Below, piece by piece: positions 1 through 5,982 of a DNA stretch of 6,356 nucleotides. The first letter of the stretch is position 1. Each line of letters begins with the position of its first letter. Location: positions 1-6,356 of the forward strand of contig JBOHER010000020.1 in assembly GCA_050701115.1 (NCBI GenBank), read 5' to 3'. The position numbers were made by a program, and so were the translations under genes. The notes beneath the pieces were generated by a model. That model worked only from the letters and a program-made list of their open reading frames with translations. It was not told the origin of the DNA and ran no database searches. This DNA is from JBOHER01 sp050701115. Its GTDB lineage: Bacteria > Actinomycetota > Actinomycetes > Mycobacteriales > Pseudonocardiaceae.

Positions 1-774
1 CTGGCGGTGCACGAGCACGACGGCGACACGTTCAGCGCCCGATGCTCCACCGGCGCGCCCGGCCGGGTCTTCGGAGGTCAGGTCGCCGCGCAGGCCCTGT
101 TCGCGGCCGCGGCGCGCGCACCCCACGACCGTGCGCCGCACTCGGCGCACCTCTACTTCCTTCGCCCAGGAAATCCGGCCACACGGATCACGTACTCCGT
201 GACCGCTCTGAAGGCAGGGCGCGCGTTCAGCACCTTCCAGGTGCACGCGCGTCAAGACGGGCGCGAGATCCTCACCGCCCTGTGCTCGTTCTGCGTGCCC
301 GAGGCCGGGCCTGCCTACCAGGAGACGGCGCCTCGCGTGCTCGAGCCGGAGCGGTGCCCGACCCGAGGGCCTGTGCCGCCCGGCGCGAACGGAGCCCTCC
401 GCGCGGCGTGGGAGTTCCGCGACGTTCCGCTCGACGGCGACCGGATTCCGCCCAGTCAGCGGACCTGGCTTCGAGCGCGCGCGGCGCTCACCGAGGATCC
501 CTTTGTGCAGGCGTGCGCGCTGACCTATGTCACCGACCTGACGTTGCCGGTAACCGCGCACCTGCCGCTGCACGACTTCGAGCACTACGTACCCGGCGCT
601 TCGCTCGATCACAGCATCTGGTTCCATCGACCGTTCCGCGTCGAAGACTGGCTGTTGTTCGACCAGCACACGCCCACGTTCGCCGCCGCCCGGGGCCTGT
701 CGCTCGGACGGCTCTTCGACCGCGCAGGCAGACTCGTAGCTTCGGTCGCGCAAGAGTCCGTCATCCGGGTCTGA
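1..774 (+). CDS. tesB: Acyl-CoA thioesterase II (TesB-like), 5' end cut by window edge
   Basis: Predicted cytoplasmic thioesterase that hydrolyses acyl-CoA to free acid and CoA; two tandem hotdog folds are expected. Numbering from the GTG at base 7, the N-terminal hotdog carries GRVFGGQ (19-25) and HLYFLRPG (48-55), both family hallmarks. The C-terminal hotdog carries SLDHSIWFHRPF (199-210), ARGL (228-231) and ASVAQE (245-250). By alignment with E. coli TesB from memory, the catalytic Asp is Asp201 and the Gln is Gln249. The third residue (Thr in E. coli) falls in HTPT (221-224), where Thr222 or Thr224 could serve. The 255 visible residues are short of the usual 280-290, and the frame is open to base 1 with no Shine-Dalgarno before base 7, so the true start is most likely upstream of the window. 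It converges on the minus-strand operon and is probably regulated separately. The family call is firm; the physiological acyl-CoA is unknown. Confidence 0.93.
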   Translation: MAVHEHDGDTFSARCSTGAPGRVFGGQVAAQALFAAAARAPHDRAPHSAHLYFLRPGNPATRITYSVTALKAGRAFSTFQVHARQDGREILTALCSFCVPEAGPAYQETAPRVLEPERCPTRGPVPPGANGALRAAWEFRDVPLDGDRIPPSQRTWLRARAALTEDPFVQACALTYVTDLTLPVTAHLPLHDFEHYVPGASLDHSIWFHRPFRVEDWLLFDQHTPTFAAARGLSLGRLFDRAGRLVASVAQESVIRV

Positions 775-823
775 CTGTTGCGCGGCATAGCCCTCCCGAC
801 ACAGCAGCACCGAGTCCGCGATC

Positions 824-1081
824 TCAGTCCGGGTAGGGGTCGATCACCCCGAGCCGGCTGGCGGGCACGAGGTCTCTTCCAGCACGGGTGATGTCCACCG
901 CAAGCGACGTGGCGCACCCGGGGCAGAAGCTCTCTCGCATCACGACTGGTTCGGCCGAGGTCAGCTCCCGCACCTGAGACCGGATCTCCCGGAACCGATC
1001 CACCACCTTCGATTCCACCGTCACCGCAACGGAGCGCCAGTTCGCCCTCGCCTCACCGAGGTCAGTGCCGCAGAGGCCGCA
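824..1081 (-). other. Putative zinc-binding domain fused to the HyuB C terminus
   Basis: The last 85 residues of the HyuB protein begin with CGLCG (Cys648, Cys651). About 48 residues later comes FCPGCA (Cys700, Cys703), and the protein ends in DPYPD. Two CxxC pairs at this distance look like a zinc ribbon or a related structural zinc site. Acetone carboxylase has a separate small zinc-containing gamma subunit, and acetophenone carboxylase also has a small zinc-binding subunit, so a fused equivalent is a reasonable reading. I have no alignment to prove homology. A generic zinc ribbon unrelated to those subunits is the main alternative. Confidence 0.6.
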
Positions 1082-3022
1082 CGCCCACCGCCCGGCTCGA
1101 ATCCGCAAGGGCGCGAACACCGCTCCGGCCGCATCAGGTTGCCGCTCGGGGGCAGCGCCCAGCCGCCGCTTCCGCAGCTCGGCACGGCGCGCCATCGTGC
1201 CTGCGAGATCGACCTGGTTCGCTTCATCGAGAACGACGCCATACAAATCACGGCCGACCTCCGCGGATACGTACCCGTCACGCACATCCTTGGCCACCGA
1301 CGCCGGCTCCCGGAGCAGCGGATCGCCGACACCACCGCCCCCACCATTGACCGCGGCGAACACGTCGCCGTGCCGAAGCACCAGATTCCCTGTCTTGGCG
1401 GGCATTTCGACCTTCTTCCCGCGCAGGTGCTGCTCCGTCGGCCACTGGCCGCGTTCCAGCAGGTCGAACACGTTGGTTTCGGTGTACAGTTCCCAATTCC
1501 CGGCCGCACCGGGGTATCCGCCCGCGGCTCCGCGCGGTGGGACGACGGCGCAGTTGTTGTATGCGCCCCCGGTCATGAACTGCGAGTGCACGATGGCCAT
1601 CGCGCCGGCCACGCCCATGCCGCCACGATGGATACCGGCGCCTGCGGAGTCACGGACAACCCGGCGCCACAGGATGATGCCCGGCTGGGCCGACTCCTCC
1701 ATCTCCACGTCGGGTGTATTGCACCCGCACATGCATTGGGCGGCGTACGTGTCCAAGCCGTCGGCCACGGTCTGCGCACCGCCGCCGCAGGGCTGGCCGA
1801 GAGAGACCGGGAACGCCACGGTCGGCCCTCCGGTGCGCAGGTCCACCCCATATGAGGTGAAGAAGGCCAGGTTCTGGCACGGCTGGCCGGCGACCCTCCC
1901 GGCGACGACCGGGTCGTCGCTGAACGAGCAGGCCTGGGAAAGCACGTCGATCAACATCTTGTTGACGCGCATTCCGGTTTCCATGTGAGATTGGGTCACC
2001 GGTGCGGGCGGAACCGAGTTCACAATGGTTCCCCGCGGACCGAGGTCGAAAGTGACCGGCCGCCACAGGCCCGCGTTGACGGGGATGTCATAGCACAGCT
2101 GGGAGATCAACGTACTCCACGATTGCCCGACGACCGCAGGCCATGCGCCGTTGATGAAGGAGTCCGTCTGCGGCGCCCCACGGTACTGAATGGTCATCTC
2201 GTCGCCCGCCACGACCAGACGACACCGCACCTCATGCAGCTCCTGCGTGGCGCGGGAGTCGTACTCCACCCAATCCTGGGCATCGTAAGTGCCGTCTGGC
2301 AGCTTGCCGATCAGGTCACGCAGCGCACGTTCGGACAGGTCCTTGGCCACTTCATTGAGCGCGCGGAACCGTGCCAACCCAAGTTCGTCGATCACACGGG
2401 AGAGCCGCCGCTCGCCCGCATTGTTGGCCGCGACCATGCTCCGGATGTCGTTGAGCACGATGCGAGGCAGCCGGACGTTGTTGGCGATGAATGCTTCCCA
2501 CTCCGGTTCGATCCGGCCATCCCGAACCACCCGTACCGCGTTGAAATTCAGCGCCTCCGAGTAGTTGTCGTGCGCTCCTGGGGCGAACCCGGAGACCGCT
2601 GAGCCACCCGCGTCGAGCACGTGCTCGTTGACATATCCCCAGCCAATCAGCTCGTCGCCGTGGAAGAACGGCATCACGATGCCCAGATCGCCTTGGTGGA
2701 TCGCGCCGGAGGTGTGCGGGTCGTTGCAGAGGAATCCGTCCCCAGGGCGCAGGTCCTCGACGGCGACGCGGTTCAGCACCGCGCGTACCGCTCCGAGCGC
2801 CGTGGAGATGTGGAAGGTCACGAACCCGGCGAACGCGAGCTGTTCGGCCTTGTGGTCGAGGATGCAGGTGGAGAAATCCTTGGCCTCGGTCACCACCGGC
2901 GATCCCGAGGTACGCATCAGCGTGATGGCCATCTCGTTGGAGATGTCGCGAATGGACTTGTTGTGCACCTCGACGTCGATGACGTCGAATTCCTCGGCCG
3001 TGATGGTCGACTTATCGGACAC
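824..3022 (-). CDS. hyuB: HyuB-type subunit (hydantoinase B/oxoprolinase family) with C-terminal Cys4 domain; likely ATP-dependent carboxylase subunit
   Basis: 732-residue cytoplasmic protein, predicted to form a complex with the HyuA protein encoded just upstream. The HyuB domain covers about residues 10-600. It shows CNDPHTSGAIHQGD (99-112), then NEHVLDAGG (132-140), whose His109, Asp112 and His134 match the HxxD...H pattern of the family and may bind a metal. RDSAGAGIHRGGMG (457-470) and the Gly-rich GGGGVGDPLLREP (561-573), followed by YGVVLDE (594-600), are typical C-terminal HyuB signatures. After a linker comes a domain with Cys648/Cys651 and Cys700/Cys703. Plain HyuB proteins are usually about 520-600 residues, so this one is clearly extended. 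Family members are N-methylhydantoinase B, the 5-oxoprolinase C-terminal half, and the alpha subunit of acetone carboxylase. The extension and the neighbours favour a carboxylase-like role, but this is inference. The GTG start is supported by GAGGAG 8 bases upstream. It is the last gene of the operon. Confidence 0.9.
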   Translation of the reverse strand: MSDKSTITAEEFDVIDVEVHNKSIRDISNEMAITLMRTSGSPVVTEAKDFSTCILDHKAEQLAFAGFVTFHISTALGAVRAVLNRVAVEDLRPGDGFLCNDPHTSGAIHQGDLGIVMPFFHGDELIGWGYVNEHVLDAGGSAVSGFAPGAHDNYSEALNFNAVRVVRDGRIEPEWEAFIANNVRLPRIVLNDIRSMVAANNAGERRLSRVIDELGLARFRALNEVAKDLSERALRDLIGKLPDGTYDAQDWVEYDSRATQELHEVRCRLVVAGDEMTIQYRGAPQTDSFINGAWPAVVGQSWSTLISQLCYDIPVNAGLWRPVTFDLGPRGTIVNSVPPAPVTQSHMETGMRVNKMLIDVLSQACSFSDDPVVAGRVAGQPCQNLAFFTSYGVDLRTGGPTVAFPVSLGQPCGGGAQTVADGLDTYAAQCMCGCNTPDVEMEESAQPGIILWRRVVRDSAGAGIHRGGMGVAGAMAIVHSQFMTGGAYNNCAVVPPRGAAGGYPGAAGNWELYTETNVFDLLERGQWPTEQHLRGKKVEMPAKTGNLVLRHGDVFAAVNGGGGGVGDPLLREPASVAKDVRDGYVSAEVGRDLYGVVLDEANQVDLAGTMARRAELRKRRLGAAPERQPDAAGAVFAPLRIRAGRWACGLCGTDLGEARANWRSVAVTVESKVVDRFREIRSQVRELTSAEPVVMRESFCPGCATSLAVDITRAGRDLVPASRLGVIDPYPD

Positions 3023-3030
3023 GGTCTTGG

Positions 3031-3036
3031 CTCCTC
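3031..3036 (-). promoter_or_regulatory. Ribosome binding site of hyuB, overlapping the hyuA stop
   Basis: Read on the minus strand the sequence is GAGGAG, followed by an 8-base spacer and the GTG start at 3022. Its first two bases are the last two bases of the TGA stop of hyuA (3037-3035). This fixes the start choice and suggests translational coupling of the two subunits, fitting a fixed subunit ratio in one complex. Confidence 0.8.
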
Positions 3037-5128
3037 AGCTGGTCACGACGAAGTTGTAGAACCGGTCACGCAGGCATTCAGCACCGCTCGGCAGATAGAT
3101 CGTCGTATCCCCGACGTCCACGATGCAGGGGCCGGTGATGCGCGTCCCTGGCACCAGGGCGGCTTCGGTATAGACGTCGATGTCGCGCTGGGCGCGTTCG
3201 ACCGGAAGGCGTACGCTACGCCGGGCCGTGGGCCGCGGAAGAGCCGTCGTCGAGTCCGGCGCCGACTCCCGGGTCCGCGGCTTCTGCCGCTCGTGGGTCA
3301 CCTTGACCGACACCGTGACCAGCATCGCCGGTGAGTCCACCCACGCGGTGCCCGCACCGTAGGCGCGCTCGTAGATCGACGGGAATTCGTCAGCCAACCG
3401 CTGCCCGTCGGCCTGGGTGAGTGGGCGGTTCGGCAGCGGTACCGGGATCTCCCAGACCTGTCCCGCGAAGCAACAGTCGCCGAACAGCTCGACGGTGACG
3501 TCGTCGGCTGACAGCCCGTCGCACTCGGCATCATTGACGGCCTCGGCGCGGAGATCCTCGATGACCCGATTGACCGAGTCGAGAGCGCTCGAATCGCGCA
3601 TGATCCAGTTCACCGTGCGGCTGTACTGCCGGACGTAATCGGCGATGAGCACACCGCTGGCGGAGAATGCGGAACTGTTGTCCGGTATCACCACCGTGCC
3701 ACATCCGAGTCGGCGCGCTACCTCGACGGCGAACAGCCCAAGCCCGCCGCCGTAAGCGAAGAACGTGAACTCGCGTGGGTTGTGGCCCCGCTCGACACTC
3801 ACCGCCCGCAGCGCGTTCGCCATATTGATCACGGCGAGGTCATACACGGCGGCGGCCGCTTGTTCGACCGACCAACCGAGCGGTTTGGCGATGGTGGCCT
3901 CGATCGCCGACTGGGCGGCGTGACGATCGAGGAGGTACCGGCCGTTCAGGTAGTTTTCCGGGTCGATCAGGCCGAGTACCACGTTGGCGTCGGTGACCGT
4001 CGGCTCGGTGCCACCGCGGCCGTAGCACGCTGGTCCCGGCTCGGAACCCGCGCTGCGCGGCCCGACCTGCGGAACGCCCCGAGCATCGACCCAGGCGATG
4101 CTGCCACCGCCTGCCCCTACCGACACCACGTCGACGATGTCGACTCCGGTCGGGAACTGTCCGATGGAGACTCGCTTGGCGATCGACGGTCGCAGACCGG
4201 CCAGCAGGCTGGTGTCGAAGCTGGTCCCTCCCATGTCGCCTGCCAAGACATTCGTCAGGCCGAGCTGCCGTGCCACATGGCGCGCTCCCATCACCCCGCC
4301 CGCGGGTCCCGATGCGAGCAGGGTGAGCGGTTTGTCCATCACGGCTTCGCCGCTGACTGATCCGCCGATACCCTGGAAGAAGGACAACGCGCCGGCGAAG
4401 CCTGCCGCGCGCAGCTGCGCGGTGATCTGTTCGACGAACCGGCTGGCCGCCCGATGCGACAGGCAGTTGAATACAGCGGTCATGAACCGCTCTGTCTCGC
4501 GGATCACCGGATGAACCTCGCTGGAGAGGCACACAAAGCACTCGTCCAGCTCTTCGGCGAGGATTTCGCGTGTCCGGCGCTCGTTGGCGGTCTGAGCGAA
4601 CGACCACAGATAGCACACCGCTACCGCGTCGACACCCTTGGCACGCAGCCGCCGCGCGGCGGCGCGCACCTCGTCCTCGTCCAGCGCGACCACCACGTTG
4701 CCGTCACTGGTGACCCGTTCGGTGATCTCCTCGATGCAGTCGCGGTCGACGATTTCCGGCGGAGTGGTCTGGACGTGGTCGTCGTAGTCCGCCTTACGTG
4801 CGCCGCGCGCGATACGGAAGGTGTCCTTGAACCCGCGAGTTATCAAGACGCCCACCTTGGCGCCGCGCAATTCGGTCACCGCGTTGGTCACGACAGTCGA
4901 ACTGTTGATGAACGCCGCACACTCGGCGACGAGCCGTTCGGTGCTGACGCCCAGCTGAGCGGCCGCGCCGCCAAGCGCGTCGAACACACCGCGGCTGTAG
5001 TCGTCGTGTGTCGTGAGCGCCTTGCTACGCACCAAGCCCGATGGCGCGGCGACGATCAGATCAGTATGCGTACCGCCGATGTCCACGCCTACGCCGTACG
5101 GCCGCTCGCCTAGGTTGCTAGCTGACAC
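3035..5128 (-). CDS. hyuA: HyuA-type ATPase subunit (hydantoinase A/oxoprolinase family); likely ATP-dependent carboxylase subunit
   Basis: 697-residue cytoplasmic protein of the ASKHA-fold hydantoinase A/oxoprolinase family, which uses ATP to activate a carbonyl or amide substrate by phosphorylation. Motifs in order: VDIGGTHTD (15-23), the phosphate-binding loop; NSSTVVTNAV (75-84); LASGPAGGVMG (271-281); GDMGGTSFDTS (297-307), the second phosphate motif; SVGAGGGSIA (336-345); GSEPGPACYGRGG (361-373) followed by PTVTDANVVLG; and YGGGLGLFA (459-467). The C-terminal part has FAGQVWEIPVPLP (554-566), a variant of the family's RYxGQ...VPLP stretch. Length agrees with HyuA and with the beta subunit of acetone carboxylase. 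The GTG start gives the normal distance to the phosphate loop; an in-frame TAG (5140-5138) four codons upstream rules out a longer form. It partners with the HyuB encoded 12 bases downstream. N-methylhydantoinase A or another amide-opening enzyme remains possible. Confidence 0.92.
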   Translation of the reverse strand: MSASNLGERPYGVGVDIGGTHTDLIVAAPSGLVRSKALTTHDDYSRGVFDALGGAAAQLGVSTERLVAECAAFINSSTVVTNAVTELRGAKVGVLITRGFKDTFRIARGARKADYDDHVQTTPPEIVDRDCIEEITERVTSDGNVVVALDEDEVRAAARRLRAKGVDAVAVCYLWSFAQTANERRTREILAEELDECFVCLSSEVHPVIRETERFMTAVFNCLSHRAASRFVEQITAQLRAAGFAGALSFFQGIGGSVSGEAVMDKPLTLLASGPAGGVMGARHVARQLGLTNVLAGDMGGTSFDTSLLAGLRPSIAKRVSIGQFPTGVDIVDVVSVGAGGGSIAWVDARGVPQVGPRSAGSEPGPACYGRGGTEPTVTDANVVLGLIDPENYLNGRYLLDRHAAQSAIEATIAKPLGWSVEQAAAAVYDLAVINMANALRAVSVERGHNPREFTFFAYGGGLGLFAVEVARRLGCGTVVIPDNSSAFSASGVLIADYVRQYSRTVNWIMRDSSALDSVNRVIEDLRAEAVNDAECDGLSADDVTVELFGDCCFAGQVWEIPVPLPNRPLTQADGQRLADEFPSIYERAYGAGTAWVDSPAMLVTVSVKVTHERQKPRTRESAPDSTTALPRPTARRSVRLPVERAQRDIDVYTEAALVPGTRITGPCIVDVGDTTIYLPSGAECLRDRFYNFVVTS

Positions 5129-5132
5129 CTCG

Positions 5133-5139
5133 CTCCCCT
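5133..5139 (-). promoter_or_regulatory. Probable ribosome binding site of hyuA, overlapping the SDR stop
   Basis: Minus-strand AGGGGAG begins within the TAG stop of the dehydrogenase gene (5140-5138) and ends only 4 bases before the GTG at 5128. The spacing is shorter than ideal, so initiation may rely partly on ribosomes ending the upstream gene. No better start exists: the next in-frame GTG (codon 14) falls right at the phosphate-loop motif. Confidence 0.6.
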
Positions 5140-5968
5140 ACTTGATCAGGTGGCCGGCGTCGATCGGCAGGGTCACGCCGGTGACGTACCGTCCCGAGTC
5201 GGACACGAGATACAGCACGCCTTCGGTGACGTCCTCCGGCTCGACAAGCGGAGCGGGAAGCAGGTTGCCCATCAGCTCACCGAGTCGCGGATGCTTCGCG
5301 CCGTAGTCGCTCATCACCTCGTTGGCGACCATGGGCGTGTTGACGCCGGTCGGATGGACACTGTTGACGCGGATCGAGTAGGGGGCGAGGTCGGCCGCGG
5401 TGCACCGCATCACGCCTACCATCGCGTGCTTCGTTGCGGTGTAGGCGGTGAGGCTGATGTCGTTGTTGGCGGCGTACTTCAGGCCCTGCGTCGAGCAGGT
5501 AAACACGATGGCCCCGCCCTTGCCCGCCTCCCTCATCACGGGCGCGACGGCCTCGACCGTGTTCCACGCGCCGGTGATGTTGACGTCCAGGGTGGTCTGC
5601 CACACCTTCTGCCGCTGCGCGGGGTCGGTGGGCTCGTCGACGCTGATCGACAGGATGCCCGCGTTCGCCACGACGATGTCGAGGCCGCCGAGCTCGGCCA
5701 CGCCGTCGGCGACGACCTGCCGGAGCGCGGCCTGGTCACGCACGTCGACGACGCGGGTGAAGGCCTTACGCCCGCGCTTCTCGACCTCCCTGGCGACCTG
5801 GTCCAGGTCCTCGGGGGTCGGCATGGGGTAGTTGACCGTCTCCACCGGAGCGCAGATGTCGATCGCGATGATGTCGGCGCCTTCCTCCGCGAGGCGGATG
5901 GCGTGGGTGCGGCCTTGGCCGCGAGCGGCACCCGTGATCAGGGCGACCTTTCCTTCGACACGACCCAT
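5138..5968 (-). CDS. Mycofactocin-coupled SDR family NAD-dependent oxidoreductase
   Basis: 276-residue cytoplasmic short-chain dehydrogenase, predicted to oxidise an alcohol to a ketone or aldehyde with tightly held NAD, electrons passing to the peptide-derived cofactor mycofactocin. It begins MGRVEGKVALITGAARGQG, holding the TGxxxGxG dinucleotide loop (12-19). Asp37 after the second strand indicates NAD rather than NADP. ANAG is at 101-104; the likely catalytic tetrad is Asn130, Ser159, Tyr176 and Lys180 (YTATK). Between strand 2 and the next helix (DICAPVETVNYPMPTPEDL, 37-55) lies an insertion found in mycofactocin-associated SDRs such as carveol-dehydrogenase relatives; an ordinary SDR of this class would be about 250 residues. 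The ATG at 5968 is chosen because the MGRVEGK start is typical and AGAGG lies 8 bases upstream; the open frame continues to 6268 but only as out-of-frame reading of the LLM gene. It is the second visible gene of the operon. Substrate unknown; a secondary alcohol is inferred from context. Confidence 0.93.
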   Translation of the reverse strand: MGRVEGKVALITGAARGQGRTHAIRLAEEGADIIAIDICAPVETVNYPMPTPEDLDQVAREVEKRGRKAFTRVVDVRDQAALRQVVADGVAELGGLDIVVANAGILSISVDEPTDPAQRQKVWQTTLDVNITGAWNTVEAVAPVMREAGKGGAIVFTCSTQGLKYAANNDISLTAYTATKHAMVGVMRCTAADLAPYSIRVNSVHPTGVNTPMVANEVMSDYGAKHPRLGELMGNLLPAPLVEPEDVTEGVLYLVSDSGRYVTGVTLPIDAGHLIK

Positions 5969-5976
5969 GACGGAAA

Positions 5977-5981
5977 CCTCT
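5977..5981 (-). promoter_or_regulatory. Ribosome binding site of the SDR gene
   Basis: Minus-strand AGAGG, 8 bases before the ATG at 5968 and just after the TGA stop of the LLM gene (5985-5983). It decides the start, because the reading frame stays open for another 100 codons upstream without a credible dehydrogenase sequence. Confidence 0.75.
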
Positions 5982-5982
5982 T

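Noticed and set aside
775..823. Possible bidirectional terminator between the convergent tesB and hyuB
   Set aside because: Only weak pairings are found (a six-pair stem with a G-T wobble and a 21-base loop, and a five-pair CGCGG/CCGCG), with no T-run on either strand. Not strong enough to annotate.
42..836. 264-codon plus-strand frame overlapping tesB
   Set aside because: Its Arg/Pro/Ala-rich translation has no motif, while the other frame carries a complete set of TesB motifs.
1065..1988. Long plus-strand open frame (307 codons) opposite hyuB
   Set aside because: It lies wholly antisense to a gene with clear family motifs, and its translation is Pro/Arg/Ser-rich low-complexity sequence with no recognisable domain. 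Such frames are routine in high-GC DNA.
824..5128. Calling the hyuA/hyuB pair a 5-oxoprolinase or hydantoinase outright
   Set aside because: The family match alone does not give the substrate. The extra Cys4 domain and the oxidoreductase neighbours are not typical of hydantoin or oxoproline operons, and no racemase, carbamoylase or transporter is present in the window.
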